Source: Rhodocyclaceae bacterium UBA2250 (GTDB taxonomy: Bacteria > Pseudomonadota > Gammaproteobacteria > Burkholderiales > Rhodocyclaceae). From it: DNA of 64,000 nucleotides. Numbering within the stretch: position 1 is the first letter of the stretch; each line of letters begins with the position of its first letter. Shown here piece after piece: positions 16,770 to 26,226 of this stretch. The translations under genes and the position numbers were made by a program. A model generated the notes under the pieces. The model worked only from the letters and a program-made list of their open reading frames with translations. It ran no database searches and was not told the DNA's origin. Where the stretch lies: positions 1 through 64,000 of the forward strand of contig DDXW01000067.1 of NCBI GenBank assembly GCA_002347285.1, in the 5' to 3' direction.

Positions 16770-16846
16770 GCTTCGGGGGGGGTGAGCCGGGATCAGCACG
16801 TGCCGAAATATGGCACAAAATGCCGCCCCGGTGGGAGCGGCAAGGG

Positions 16847-16880
16847 AAAATCGGCGCTGGCGGGGCGGCTCGGCGCCGCC
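16847..16880 (+). repeat. dispersed GC-rich repeat, copy 5, with hairpin after cobA
   Basis: Repeat core with about two mismatches (16847-16870). Its GGCGGC (16864-16869) pairs with GCCGCC (16875-16880) over a 5-base loop, 3 bases past the cobA stop. It lacks a T-run, so it would be at most a weak terminator or a 3' stabiliser. Confidence 0.7.
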
Positions 16881-16883
16881 GGA

Positions 16884-17666
16884 TCACTCAAACCAGGCGA
16901 GCTTGTCCTTGAGCCTGACGACCTCGCCGACGATGATCAGCGTCGGCGCCTTGAGGCCGGCGGCGACCGCCAGCGCCGGCAGGGTGGCGAGGGTGCCGGC
17001 GACGGTGCGCTGGTTCGGCGTGGTGCCCTGCTGCACGATGGCGGCGGGCCAGTCGGACGGCAGGCCGTGCGCGATCAGCTGTTCGCACAGATATGGCAGG
17101 CCGGACAATCCCATGTAGATGATCACGGTCTGGCGGGGGCGGGCGAGCCCGGGCCAGTCGAGGTTCATCGTGCCGTCCTTGAGGTGGCCGGTGACGAACA
17201 CGCAGGCCTGCGCGTAGTTGCGATGCGTCAGCGGAATGCCCGCATAGGAGGCGACGCCGGCGGCGGCGGTGATGCCCGGCACGACCTCGAAGGGAATGCC
17301 GTGCTCCTTGAGGGTTTCGACCTCCTCGCCGCCGCGGCCGAAGGTGTAGGGGTCGCCGCCCTTGAGGCGGACGACGCGCTTGTGCTGTCGGGCCAGCTTG
17401 ACCAGCAGGAGGTTGAGGTCGTCCTGCGGCACGCTGTGGTTGCCGCGTTCCTTGCCGGCGTAGAGGCGTTCCGCCTGCGGGCGGACCAGGTCGAGGATCG
17501 GCTGCGAGACGAGGTGGTCATACACGAGCACGTCCGCCTCGCCGATGATGCGCAAGGCGCGCAGGGTCAGCAGTTCCGGATCGCCGGGGCCGGCGCCGAC
17601 GAGGTAGACCGTGCCGGCGACGGCCGGACCGCGGGACGGGAAGTGGGCAGGCAAATTGATGGTCAT
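16884..17666 (-). CDS. cobA: uroporphyrinogen-III C-methyltransferase
   Basis: A 260-residue SUMT. It has [18 protein letters not shown] at the N-terminus, [38 protein letters not shown] and VTGH, all typical of CobA/CysG-C. It methylates uroporphyrinogen III to precorrin-2, the first committed step to siroheme. Position directly after dsrN and dsrR (1-bp gap) indicates that it supplies precursor for the siroheme of DsrAB. The oxidase and ferrochelatase step is not encoded in the window. Confidence 0.94.
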   Translation of the reverse strand: MTINLPAHFPSRGPAVAGTVYLVGAGPGDPELLTLRALRIIGEADVLVYDHLVSQPILDLVRPQAERLYAGKERGNHSVPQDDLNLLLVKLARQHKRVVRLKGGDPYTFGRGGEEVETLKEHGIPFEVVPGITAAAGVASYAGIPLTHRNYAQACVFVTGHLKDGTMNLDWPGLARPRQTVIIYMGLSGLPYLCEQLIAHGLPSDWPAAIVQQGTTPNQRTVAGTLATLPALAVAAGLKAPTLIIVGEVVRLKDKLAWFE

Positions 17667-17667
17667 G

Positions 17668-18033
17668 TCAGCTGCAGCCGCCGCCGCCGCAGGAGCCGCA
17701 GCCGCTGTTGCGGCTGGCGCAGCTTGCGCCGGCAGTCGGCGGGTCGTTCGGGTTGATGAAGATGAACTGGAATTCGCCGGGGTGCAGTTCGACGAAATCG
17801 AGCGTCGCCCCCTGCAGCAGTTCCTGGCTGCGCGGCGCGATCAGCAGTTTAACTCCGCAGGACTCGATTACCGCATCCTGTTCGCGCTCTTCGTCGAAGC
17901 CCATGCCGTAGACGATTTCACCGTCCTCCAGCTTGGCGGCGACCCGCAGGCAGGTCGGAGCGGCGGTGGCGTCGTGCTGGGCGGCGATCGCCCGCAGGAT
18001 CTGTTCGGCGGCAACGGGGGTCAGGGTGAACAT
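17668..18033 (-). CDS. dsrR: DsrR-like A-type iron-sulfur carrier homolog
   Basis: A 121-residue IscA/HesB-fold protein ([27 protein letters not shown]). In Allochromatium, DsrR is an IscA-like protein without the usual Cys ligands and affects dsr expression. This copy has one Cys at ESCGVKLLI and an unusual Cys/Gly-rich tail with five more Cys residues ([18 protein letters not shown]). It could therefore bind a cluster or zinc. It overlaps dsrN by 13 bp. Assignment as dsrR rests on position and fold; a canonical A-type carrier with an extended tail is the alternative. Confidence 0.8.
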   Translation of the reverse strand: MFTLTPVAAEQILRAIAAQHDATAAPTCLRVAAKLEDGEIVYGMGFDEEREQDAVIESCGVKLLIAPRSQELLQGATLDFVELHPGEFQFIFINPNDPPTAGASCASRNSGCGSCGGGGCS

Positions 18034-19436
18034 GGCGGGGCCTCACGGGCTGGAGAATGGCAATTGCGGGCGAACTGCACGAAGTGCGCCGGCCAGTGGC
18101 AGCCGGCGGTGGCGCGCAAGTGGGTGTAGGAAGCGAGCAGGTTGCCGCTGACGATACCGTCGTGGCGGCCATCGATGCCGTGGCCGCGTTGGACGGCGTA
18201 GGCGTAATGCGTGTCGTCGGGCAGCCCGCGCAGTTCCGAATAGTGGAACTCGTGGGCGTGAATGGACTGCGCAAACTCGGCGCTGGCGGGGCGGCGCCAC
18301 GGATGCGCGGCGGTCGCCTGGAGGATGACGTAGCCGCGGCCGACCGGCTTGTCGTGCATGTGGATGTCGCCGGGGATGGCGCCGACCATCGGCCGGGTCT
18401 TGTCGCCCCAGGTGATGCTGTGCGCCAGGTACATCAGGCCGCCGCATTCGGCATAGGTCGGCAGGCCGTTGGCGATGGCGGCGCGGATGTCGGCGCGCAG
18501 GCTGGCGTTGGCCGACAGTTCGTCGAGGAACGACTCGGGAAAGCCGCCGCCGATGAACAGGGCGTCGCAGGCCGGCAGGTGGTCGTCGCGCAGCGTGTCG
18601 AACGGCACCAGCTCGGCGCCGGCCGCGGCGAAGGCCTCGAGATCGTCGGTGTAGTAGAAGCCGAAGGCGGCATCCCGGGCGATCGCCACGCGCACCGGCG
18701 GCTCGGCGCAGGCGGGCAGCGCCGGCGGAGCGGCGAGCGGCAGGTCGGTTGCGGTCAGCGCCAGCAGGCGGTCGAGATCGACCTGACCGGCGACGCGGGC
18801 GGCGATGGCGGCGATCAACTGGTCGGCATGGGCGGCTTCGTTGGCCGGCATCAGGCCGAGGTGGCGCTCGACCAGCGCGAGCTGGGCATCCTCGTGGACG
18901 GCGCCGAGCACCGGCACGTCGGTGTAATGCTCGATGACGGCGCGCAGCTTGGCCTCGTGCCGGCTGCCGCCGAGCCGGTTGAGGATCACGCCGGCGATGT
19001 GGATGTCGCGTTCGAAAGCCTGGTAGCCGAGGATCAGCGGCGCGATGCCGCGCGTCATGCCGCGCGCGTCGATGACGAGGATCACCGGCAGGGAAAGCAG
19101 GCGGGCCAGCGCCGCGTTGCTGTTGGCGCCGTCGAGGGCGAGGCCGTCGTAGAGCCCCTTGTTGCCCTCGACCAGGCAGACTGCGGCGTCATGTCCCTGG
19201 GCGAACTGCGCGCGGATTTCGTCGTGCGGCGAGAGGAAGAAGTCGAGATTGCGGCAGCCGCGGCCGGCGGCGCGGCCGAGCCAGAGCGGATCGATGTAGT
19301 CGGGCCCCTTCTTGAAGGGCTGCACCGTCAGGCCGCGCGCGCGCAGCGCCGCGGCAAGACCGATGCTGATCGTCGTCTTGCCGGAGGATTTGTGCGCGGC
19401 GGAAATCAGGAAGCGATGCATGGAGAAGCGCTGCAT
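18021..19436 (-). CDS. dsrN: DsrN, siroheme amidase (CobB-type amidotransferase)
   Basis: A 471-residue CobB/CbiA-type glutamine-dependent amidotransferase. The N-terminal P-loop domain reads SAAHKSSGKTTISIGLAAAL, and the C-terminal glutaminase domain has PTYAECGGLMYL (nucleophile Cys) and HAHEFHYSEL. In purple sulfur bacteria DsrN amidates siroheme for DsrAB. Repeat copy 6 lies in the frame and is read as RRPASAEF at residues 381-388, just before the conserved HAHEFHYS. The start is uncertain: an alternative Met lies at 19421. Confidence 0.9.
   Translation of the reverse strand: MQRFSMHRFLISAAHKSSGKTTISIGLAAALRARGLTVQPFKKGPDYIDPLWLGRAAGRGCRNLDFFLSPHDEIRAQFAQGHDAAVCLVEGNKGLYDGLALDGANSNAALARLLSLPVILVIDARGMTRGIAPLILGYQAFERDIHIAGVILNRLGGSRHEAKLRAVIEHYTDVPVLGAVHEDAQLALVERHLGLMPANEAAHADQLIAAIAARVAGQVDLDRLLALTATDLPLAAPPALPACAEPPVRVAIARDAAFGFYYTDDLEAFAAAGAELVPFDTLRDDHLPACDALFIGGGFPESFLDELSANASLRADIRAAIANGLPTYAECGGLMYLAHSITWGDKTRPMVGAIPGDIHMHDKPVGRGYVILQATAAHPWRRPASAEFAQSIHAHEFHYSELRGLPDDTHYAYAVQRGHGIDGRHDGIVSGNLLASYTHLRATAGCHWPAHFVQFARNCHSPAREAPPCSP
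18273..18296 (+). repeat. dispersed GC-rich repeat, copy 6 (inside dsrN)
   Basis: A perfect copy lying antisense to dsrN. In the dsrN frame it is read as RRPASAEF. Confidence 0.85.
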
Positions 19437-19476
19437 TAATCCGGCACGCTGTCGCGTGCCGCCGCACGGCCCGTCA

Positions 19477-20682
19477 TCAGTCGAGCATGTGCCCGGCGGA
19501 TTCCAGCTTGGCGATGTCGTCCTGCGGCAGGAACTTCAGCACGCGCACGCCGACGGCGGTCGCCGTGAAGGCGATGCCGATGCCGCCCAGGCCGAGCAGG
19601 ATTTCCGGCAGCGTCGGCGCGTAGCTGTCGATCTTGCCGTCGAAGAAGCTGCTGGAGACCTCCATGCCCGGGAAGATCTCGAGCGGGAAGACCTGGCCGC
19701 CGATGATGAAGACGAACAGCAGGCAGAATGCGCCGAGGATCACCAGCGCGGCGGCGAAGAACACCGAGCCGCGCAGGCTGGCGAGGTTCGGGACGTAGAT
19801 CAGCAGCAGCGGGACGAGCGTACCGAGCACGACGTAGCCGCCCCAGAACAGCAGCGGGAAGATGCCGCCGCTGAGCAGGATGAACTGTTCGAACGCCGTC
19901 TGCTTCGCGAAGTAGAGGTTGGTCAGGTGGTAGACCATGACGAAATAGAACACGGCGGCGACGAAGGTGCCGAGCAGGTTCTTCATGCGTGAGCGGATCT
20001 GCGGGTGCAGCGTCATGTCGTTCCAGGCATACATGGCCTTCTGCACGATCATGAACACCGCGAGGCCCCAGGCGAACGACATGATGATGAACATCGGCGC
20101 GATGACCGCCGACTGGTAGGCCTGGCGCGCGACGAGGAAGCCGAAGATGGAGCCGGTGCCGGTGGTCAGCAGCAGGCGCCAGATGAAGGCGGCCAGGCCG
20201 GCGGGCTTGTAGTAGGGGTTCATCTTGCGGTCCATCAGCGTCCACAGGTAGATGCCGACGATGGCGAAGAAGCCCGGGTAGAGGATGACGTTCCAGCCGA
20301 ACATCGAGGTCGGGTTGAAATGCGTCATGGCGACTATCAGCCGGTCGGCACGCCCGAGGTCGAGCATGATGATGGCGAGACCCGCGGCGAGCATCGCCAA
20401 GGCCAGCAGGCCGGACAGGGGCGCGCGCGACTTGTAGACGACCTTGCCGAACACCGAGCCGATCGAGGCGACGTTGAGCACGCCGGAGGCGGCGACGATC
20501 AGGAAGATCGCGAAGACGTGCGGCATGCCCCAGACCACTTGGTTGTTCATGCCGGTGACGACGTGGCCGGCGTGCTCCATGTAGAGCGCCGCCGCGAGGC
20601 CGATCACGGTCACGAGGCCGCCAAGTACGGCGAGGAGGTAGAAGTTGCGTTCTTCGGCGCGGGGGTTCTGTGCGAGTTGCAT
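19477..20682 (-). CDS. dsrP: DsrP, NrfD-type membrane subunit of DsrMKJOP
   Basis: A polytopic protein of 401 residues from the ATG at 20682. I prefer this to a TTG at 20691 that overlaps the dsrO stop, because AGGG is better spaced from the ATG. About ten hydrophobic segments and the NrfD/HybB family pattern are present (for example NFYLLAVLGGLVTVIGLAAALY and FGWNVILYPGFFAIVGIYLW). DsrP is the quinone-interacting subunit that connects the periplasmic DsrJ/DsrO to the membrane pool. Confidence 0.93.
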   Translation of the reverse strand: MQLAQNPRAEERNFYLLAVLGGLVTVIGLAAALYMEHAGHVVTGMNNQVVWGMPHVFAIFLIVAASGVLNVASIGSVFGKVVYKSRAPLSGLLALAMLAAGLAIIMLDLGRADRLIVAMTHFNPTSMFGWNVILYPGFFAIVGIYLWTLMDRKMNPYYKPAGLAAFIWRLLLTTGTGSIFGFLVARQAYQSAVIAPMFIIMSFAWGLAVFMIVQKAMYAWNDMTLHPQIRSRMKNLLGTFVAAVFYFVMVYHLTNLYFAKQTAFEQFILLSGGIFPLLFWGGYVVLGTLVPLLLIYVPNLASLRGSVFFAAALVILGAFCLLFVFIIGGQVFPLEIFPGMEVSSSFFDGKIDSYAPTLPEILLGLGGIGIAFTATAVGVRVLKFLPQDDIAKLESAGHMLD

Positions 20683-20687
20683 GGCGG

Positions 20688-21458
20688 TCAAATTCCCTGG
20701 TAACGGACGCCGACGTTGAGCTTGAGATCGGCGCGCACCTGCGTCGTCGCTTCACGCGCGATGCGTTGGGCGATCCCGCTGTTCGGATCGTTGAGGTCGC
20801 CGAACAGCATGGCGCCCTCGGGACAGGCCTCGACGCAGGCGGGCTGCATGCCCTTGTCGACGCGCTGCACGCAGAAGGTGCAGGATTCGACGCAGCCGAT
20901 GCCGCGCGGCACTTCGGGATTCTGCGTGTCGAGAGGCTGGTGCACGAAGGAGCGCGCCTTGTACGGGCAGGCCATCATGCAGTAGCGGCAGCCGATGCAG
21001 ATGTGACGGTCGACCAGCACGATGCCATCGGCGCGCTTCATCGAGGCGCCGGTCGGGCAGACATCGACGCAGGGCGGATTCTCGCAGTGCTGGCACATCA
21101 TCGGCAGCGAATGCGTACGGCCGTTCTTCGGGTCCTTGAGGTCGATCTTGCGAATCCACTGCGAACCCTGGCGTGCATCCTTGACGGTTTCGACGATGCC
21201 GTTTTCGGTGTTGCAGGCCTGCACGCAAGCGTCGCAGCCGCTGGCGCACTTGGCGGTGTCGATCAGCATGCCCCAGCGCACGGTGCTCGGGGCCGGTTCG
21301 CCCGCGGCGCGGGCAGTCGCGGAGGTGGCACCGGCGACCTCGATCAGGTGCAGGCCGGGGGCGAGGGCGGCGACTCCCAAGCCGGCGCCGGCCGCGGCGG
21401 CCGCGCCGATGAAGCCGCGCCGTCCGCTGTCTTGAACTTTGTCTTGCGGTTCGTTCAT
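20688..21458 (-). CDS. dsrO: DsrO, periplasmic iron-sulfur subunit
   Basis: A 256-residue Tat-exported ferredoxin-like protein. The signal region GRRGFIGAAAAAGAGLG is followed by Cys groups CASGCDACVQAC, CQHCENPPCVDVC, CIGCRYCMMAC and CTFC...CVEAC for [4Fe-4S] clusters. The ATG at 21458 overlaps the dsrJ stop (ATGA). It is the electron carrier of the DsrMKJOP complex on the periplasmic side and a relative of HybA. Confidence 0.95.
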   Translation of the reverse strand: MNEPQDKVQDSGRRGFIGAAAAAGAGLGVAALAPGLHLIEVAGATSATARAAGEPAPSTVRWGMLIDTAKCASGCDACVQACNTENGIVETVKDARQGSQWIRKIDLKDPKNGRTHSLPMMCQHCENPPCVDVCPTGASMKRADGIVLVDRHICIGCRYCMMACPYKARSFVHQPLDTQNPEVPRGIGCVESCTFCVQRVDKGMQPACVEACPEGAMLFGDLNDPNSGIAQRIAREATTQVRADLKLNVGVRYQGI

Positions 21459-21826
21459 GGTTTCGCTCCAGTCGCCTTGAAACCGGCCTTGGGCTGGTGG
21501 CAGTCCCAGCAGTCCAGCTTCACTGCGGCATAGCTGTGGCATTCCTGGCAGAAGCCGTCCTTGCCGAGCACCGAGCCGGTCGCCTTGCTGGCATGGCAGT
21601 TGATGCATTCGTTGAGGCTGGCCTTCTCGCCGCGGATGCCGTGCCGCATGGTCCGGTCGCGCTGGTGTTTCAGCATCTCCATGTGGTTGCGCCGCATTTC
21701 TTCCGCCGGCGCGATGCATTGGCCCGGACTCTCGATCTTGATCACCGGCTTGGGTGCGCCGGCGAGCGCCGGCACCGCCAGCAGGGCGGCGAACAGCGCC
21801 GCAACGGAAATGCGCAGCAGTTTCAT
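21455..21826 (-). CDS. dsrJ: DsrJ, triheme cytochrome c
   Basis: A 123-residue protein with a signal peptide (MKLLRISVAALFAALLAVPALA) and exactly three CXXCH heme motifs: CINCH, CQECH and CWDCH. A further Cys at SPGQCIAP fits the unusual His/Cys axial ligand reported for DsrJ. The start at 21826 is chosen for the signal peptide and the 7-bp gap to dsrL. It sits on the periplasmic face of the DsrMKJOP complex. Confidence 0.95.
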   Translation of the reverse strand: MKLLRISVAALFAALLAVPALAGAPKPVIKIESPGQCIAPAEEMRRNHMEMLKHQRDRTMRHGIRGEKASLNECINCHASKATGSVLGKDGFCQECHSYAAVKLDCWDCHQPKAGFKATGAKP

Positions 21827-21833
21827 GGAGGAT

Positions 21834-23816
21834 TTACTCGCCAAGGCCCATCTGGATGTAACCGGTCGGGCAGACATCGTGGCAGATGTGGCAGCCGATG
21901 CACTTGTCGTAGTCGGTCGCGACGTAGCGGCCGGTGGTCGCGTCGGTCTTCTTGACGCGATAGACGGCGGTCTGCGGGCAGTACACCACGCAGTTGTCGC
22001 ACTCGAAGCACAGGCCGCAGCTCATGCAGCGCTTCGCCTCGGCGACCACCTGCTTGTCGTCGAGGGGATCGAGGCGCTCCTCGAAGTTGCCCAGCGCGGT
22101 TTCCTTGTTGAGGTGCGTGATGTTGCGCTTGTTGCGCGGCGTGTACTGGAAGTGACCGAGGAACAGCTCGTCGTGCGGAATGACGTAGCGGTCGGAGCGG
22201 TTGTCGAAGTTGTGCACCACGTCCTTGGATTCGTTGGTGCCGCGGATCGCTTCGTGGATCTCGTGGAAGTCGACACCTTTTTCGTGATACTTGCGCAGCA
22301 GGTCGAAGTAATGGACGTCGATCTTCGGACGGCGGCCGACTTCGAGACCCTGCAGGTACTGGTCGATGGTGTCGGCGGCGATCGCGCCGTGGCCGATCGC
22401 GGTGGTCAGCAGGTGGGGACGGATCACGTCGCCGCCGGCGAACACGCCCGGCTTGCCCTGCACCTGATAGTTCTTGTCGGCAGAGAGACCGCCCTTGCCG
22501 TTGTCGAATTCCTCGAGGCCGGTGAAATCGACCATCTGGCCGATCGCGGAGACGATCAGGTCGGCCGGCAGGTCCTTTTCGCTGCCTTCGATCTTCTTGA
22601 TCTCGAGCTTGCCGCCGGCCATCTTGGCCTCGCACTGGCAGACGCGCAGCGCGGTGGCGCGGCCGTCGGCGCCCTTGACGACGGCGACCGGCATCCAGCC
22701 GCCCATGATCTCGATGCCTTCGGCCTGGGCGTGCTCGAGCTCGCCCTTGCTGGCCATCATCTTGTCGATCGGGAACACCGAGGTCAGCACCACGTCGGCG
22801 CCCTTGCGCGTCGAGATGTCGGCGACGTCCTGCGCCATCTTGCCGGCGATCGCGCCCTCCCAGTCGGTCGGCTTGGCGTTGTCGATGTGGCCGAGGCGGC
22901 GGGCGACGGTGGCGACGTCCATCGAGGTGTCGCCGCCGCCGACGACGACGACGCGCCTGCCGACGGTCTTGAGGCGGCCGTCGTTGAAGGCCTTGAGGAA
23001 GGCGGTGGCGGTGACGACGTTGGAGACGTTGTCGGCGCCTTCGGCCGGCAGGGCGCGGCCGCCCTGGGCGCCGAGACCGAGGAATACGGCGTCGTAGTCC
23101 TTGCGGATCTGCTCCATCGAGATGTCGACGCCGATCTTGCACTTGAGCTTGGCTTCGACGCCGAGGTTGAGGATGCGCTGGATCTCGGCATCGAGGACGT
23201 CGCGCGGCGTGCGGTAGCCCGGGATGCCGTAGCGCATCATGCCGCCGAGGTGCTCATGGTCGTCGAAGATGGTGACCGAGTGGCCTTTCAGGGCGAGCTG
23301 GTAGGCGACCGACAGGCCGGCCGGGCCGCCGCCGATGACGGCGATCTTCTTGCCGGTCAGCTTCTCGGGCTTGTTGAACTGCAGGTTGTTCTTGATCGCG
23401 TACTCGCCGAGGTAGTGCTCGACGGAGTTGATGCCGACGTGGTCCTCGACCTGGTTGCGGTTGCAGCCGGTCTCGCACGGCGCCGGACAGACGCGGCCCA
23501 TCACGGCGGGCAGCGGGTTGGCCTCGGTCAGGCGGCGCCAGGCGTATTCCTGCCAGGTCAGCGGCTTGCCGTCGGCGCCCATTGCACCCGTGGGCGGCTT
23601 CTCGATGCCACGCACGATGTTGAGGTAGCCGCGGATGTCTTCGCCCGAGGGGCAGGAGCCTTGGCAGGGAGGAGTCGACTGGATGTAGGTCGGGCACTTG
23701 TAGGTCCAGCTGGCCTGGAAGATCTGATCCTGCAGCCGCTTGTACGTGGGAGTTTCGCCATCCTTGTAGCGGCGGAAGCTCAACTTTTCGGTTTGGGTTT
23801 CAGGGGTCGCTGACAT
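21834..23816 (-). CDS. dsrL: DsrL, NAD(P)H:acceptor iron-sulfur flavoprotein
   Basis: A 660-residue protein from the ATG at 23816, which has a good GGAG; an in-frame ATG at 23852 has none and would overlap dsrK. The N-terminal Cys region (CPAPCETGC) is followed by an FAD-binding motif (IAVIGGGPAGLSVAY), an NAD(P)-binding motif (VVVVGGGDTSMDVA) and a C-terminal 2x[4Fe-4S] ferredoxin (CMSCGLCFECDNC, CIGCHICHDVC). DsrL is essential for sulfur-globule oxidation in Allochromatium and couples DsrAB to NAD(P)+. Its presence, with dsrEFH, marks an oxidative-type pathway. Confidence 0.95.
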   Translation of the reverse strand: MSATPETQTEKLSFRRYKDGETPTYKRLQDQIFQASWTYKCPTYIQSTPPCQGSCPSGEDIRGYLNIVRGIEKPPTGAMGADGKPLTWQEYAWRRLTEANPLPAVMGRVCPAPCETGCNRNQVEDHVGINSVEHYLGEYAIKNNLQFNKPEKLTGKKIAVIGGGPAGLSVAYQLALKGHSVTIFDDHEHLGGMMRYGIPGYRTPRDVLDAEIQRILNLGVEAKLKCKIGVDISMEQIRKDYDAVFLGLGAQGGRALPAEGADNVSNVVTATAFLKAFNDGRLKTVGRRVVVVGGGDTSMDVATVARRLGHIDNAKPTDWEGAIAGKMAQDVADISTRKGADVVLTSVFPIDKMMASKGELEHAQAEGIEIMGGWMPVAVVKGADGRATALRVCQCEAKMAGGKLEIKKIEGSEKDLPADLIVSAIGQMVDFTGLEEFDNGKGGLSADKNYQVQGKPGVFAGGDVIRPHLLTTAIGHGAIAADTIDQYLQGLEVGRRPKIDVHYFDLLRKYHEKGVDFHEIHEAIRGTNESKDVVHNFDNRSDRYVIPHDELFLGHFQYTPRNKRNITHLNKETALGNFEERLDPLDDKQVVAEAKRCMSCGLCFECDNCVVYCPQTAVYRVKKTDATTGRYVATDYDKCIGCHICHDVCPTGYIQMGLGE

Positions 23817-23841
23817 CGTCGTCTCCGTAGTAATTGTGTTG

Positions 23842-25374
23842 TTACTGCTCATCGCCGAGGCGAATGGCGGTGCTGACCAACTGGTGAACTCCTCCGACCA
23901 GTCGCATGTTGAAGCCGTAATAAGGCAGAACCTTGGTGAACTGGGCCTTGCAGATCGCGCAGATGGTGGCCATGAAATTCACGCCGTGCCTGTCGACCAC
24001 CTGCTGCAGCGCCTCCATGCGCGGGAAGGCGCCCTTGACGCGGGTCTCGATCAGTTCGTCGGTCAGCACGCCGCCGCCGCCGCCGCAGCAGAACGTGACC
24101 TCGCGGATGGTGGCCTCGTCCATGTCGACGAACTTGTTCGCCACCGTCCTGATGATGTTGCGGGGGATGTCGAACTGGCCGCCCGGGTAATCGCCCATGC
24201 GCGAGGCGCGGGCGACGTTGCAGGAATCGTGGAAGGTGATGACGCGATTGTCGTTGGCTTCCTTGTCGAACTTGAGGCGGCCCTGCTGGATCAGATCCCA
24301 GGTGAATTCGCAGATGTGCGAGGGCTGCTTGTAGCGCGGGTCGAGCTGCTTCTGCAGTTCGACGGCGAACGGATCGTCGCCGCCGGCGCCGAGGCCGGTC
24401 AGCGTGTTCCAGAAGGCGTAGGCGACGCGCCAGGCGTGACCGCACTCGCCGACGACGATGCGCTTGACGCCCAGTTCGAGCGCCTGTTCGCGGATGCGCA
24501 TCGCCACCTTGCGCATCATCTGGTAGTCGCCGTCGAACAGGCCGAAGTTGCCGGCCTCCGAGGCGTAGGACGAGAGTGTCCAGGAAATGCCGGCGGCGTG
24601 GAACACCTTGCCGTAGCCGATCAGCGATTCGATGTGCGGCTCGGCGAAGAAGTCGGCCGAGGGGGTGACCAGCAGCACCTCGGCGCCGGCCACGTCGAGC
24701 GGATACTTGACGTCGATGCCGGTGTCGTCCTTGACGTCCTCCTCAAGGCCCTGCAGCGTGTCTTCGAGGGCCGGACCGGGCAGACCGAGGTTGTTGCCGA
24801 TCTTGTTGACCTTGCCGAGAATCTCGTTCGAGTACTTCTGGCCGTAGCCGACGGTGTCGAGAATGTGGCGCGCGGCCATCGTCACCTCGGCGGTATCGAT
24901 GCCGTAGGGACAGAACACCGAGCAGCGGCGGCATTCGGAACATTGCCAGAAGTAGGTGTACCACTCGTCGAGCACATCCCTGGTGAGGTCGCGCGCGCCG
25001 ACGAGTTTCGGGAACACCTTGCCCGGCAGGGTGAAGTAGCGGCGATAGACGCTGCGCATCAGCTCCTGGCGGGCCACCGGCATGTTCTTCGGGTCGTTGG
25101 TGCCGATGAAGTAATGGCATTTGTCGGTGCAGGAGCCGCAATGGACACAGCTGTCCATGAACACCTTGAGCGACCGGTATTTGCCCAGCAGGTTGCCGAA
25201 TTCTTCGATCGCTTTTTCCTGCCAGTCATCGACGAGAGCGCCGGGGTAACCGAGGGCGGACTGGATCTTCTCGTTAGCTACGTGCGGGCGGACGCGCGCC
25301 ATGCTGTCCGGCACCATGGCCGGTACGGTCGGGAACTCGCGGTATTTGGGGATTTCGAATTCGGGTGCGGCCAT
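23842..25374 (-). CDS. dsrK: DsrK, HdrD-like iron-sulfur subunit
   Basis: A 510-residue cytoplasmic protein. Two ferredoxin-type Cys groups (CVHCGSCTDKC and CSECRRCSVFCPYG) are followed by CCG-domain elements (HDSCNVAR and FCCGGGGG, later CAICKAQF) that bind the noncubane cluster in heterodisulfide reductases. It is thought to act on the DsrC trisulfide at the DsrMK module. It starts one base after the dsrM stop. Confidence 0.95.
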   Translation of the reverse strand: MAAPEFEIPKYREFPTVPAMVPDSMARVRPHVANEKIQSALGYPGALVDDWQEKAIEEFGNLLGKYRSLKVFMDSCVHCGSCTDKCHYFIGTNDPKNMPVARQELMRSVYRRYFTLPGKVFPKLVGARDLTRDVLDEWYTYFWQCSECRRCSVFCPYGIDTAEVTMAARHILDTVGYGQKYSNEILGKVNKIGNNLGLPGPALEDTLQGLEEDVKDDTGIDVKYPLDVAGAEVLLVTPSADFFAEPHIESLIGYGKVFHAAGISWTLSSYASEAGNFGLFDGDYQMMRKVAMRIREQALELGVKRIVVGECGHAWRVAYAFWNTLTGLGAGGDDPFAVELQKQLDPRYKQPSHICEFTWDLIQQGRLKFDKEANDNRVITFHDSCNVARASRMGDYPGGQFDIPRNIIRTVANKFVDMDEATIREVTFCCGGGGGVLTDELIETRVKGAFPRMEALQQVVDRHGVNFMATICAICKAQFTKVLPYYGFNMRLVGGVHQLVSTAIRLGDEQ

Positions 25375-25375
25375 G

Positions 25376-26098
25376 TCAGTTCTTCTCGATCTGGGCGGCC
25401 CACGGCGCCAAGTGGCGCGTTTCGCGCGGATTGTCGGCCATGTTGCGGGTCGGGCTGAAGAAGACCCCCGGCGCGTGCAGCAGCTTGCTGAAGGGGAAGA
25501 GGATCATCAGCAGGGCGACGAGGAGCAGATGGATGAACAGGCCCGGATGCGCCGGCAACGGCTGGATGTCGAAGCGCATCAGGCCGAGGAAGAACGCCTT
25601 GACCGCGACGACGTCGGTATGCATCAGGAAGGTCATGGCGGTCCCGCTCATGCCGATGACCAGCAGCAGCACCAGCCAGAGGTGATCCGACGGGGTCGAG
25701 ATGTAGCGGATGCGCTCGACGAAGAGGCGGCGTGCCCACAGGCCGGCGAGGCCGGCCACCATCATGAAGGCGGCGTACTTGCCGAAGGGCTGGATGAACA
25801 GCAGCCAGGCGGGCACATCGCTGACGAAGTAGCGCAGGTGGCGGACGAGCACCAGAAACAGGCCCATGTGGAACAGCCAGCCGAACAGCCAGATCCACAG
25901 GTTGCCCTTGAACAGGCTTTCGAACAGCACGACCTCGCGCGCCAGGCGGAATGCCACGCCGGGCTTCGTCGTGGGCGCGGGCGTCGTCGGAATCGACAGC
26001 GGGGCCGGCGTACGGGCGAAATCGTAAATTTTGTAGGCCAGGCCGGCGACGAGGGCGGCAGTGGCGAGATAGAACAGGATCGTGAAGAACAATGTCAT
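25376..26098 (-). CDS. dsrM: DsrM, membrane cytochrome b subunit
   Basis: A 240-residue NarI-like membrane protein with about five to six hydrophobic segments (for example MTLFFTILFYLATAALVAGL and HLWLVLLLVIGMSGTAMTFL) and several His residues suited to heme b (LFHMGLFL, RHLRYF, LMHTD). It anchors DsrK and exchanges electrons with the quinone pool. It is shorter than some homologs (about 330 residues in other groups), as is usual for sulfur oxidisers. A 128-bp gap with a hairpin separates it from dsrC. Confidence 0.92.
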   Translation of the reverse strand: MTLFFTILFYLATAALVAGLAYKIYDFARTPAPLSIPTTPAPTTKPGVAFRLAREVVLFESLFKGNLWIWLFGWLFHMGLFLVLVRHLRYFVSDVPAWLLFIQPFGKYAAFMMVAGLAGLWARRLFVERIRYISTPSDHLWLVLLLVIGMSGTAMTFLMHTDVVAVKAFFLGLMRFDIQPLPAHPGLFIHLLLVALLMILFPFSKLLHAPGVFFSPTRNMADNPRETRHLAPWAAQIEKN

Positions 26099-26172
26099 GG
26101 ACGATGCACCACGGCGAGCACAGCAGACAATCCCACTACGACCCCCTCAGGGCCGGGCGGCCGCTGCGGGGT

Positions 26173-26213
26173 AAACTCGGTGCTGGCGGGGCGGCGCCGG
26201 GCGCGCCCCGCCC
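26173..26213 (+). repeat. dispersed GC-rich repeat, copy 7, forming a strong hairpin between dsrC and dsrM
   Basis: One mismatch to the consensus (26173-26196). GGCGGGGCG (26185-26193) pairs perfectly with CGCCCCGCC (26204-26212). It sits 14 bases past the dsrC stop in the dsrC transcript. There is no T-run, so it may partially terminate or protect the 3' end of the upstream message. Confidence 0.85.
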
Positions 26214-26226
26214 ACGGACGGGCAGA

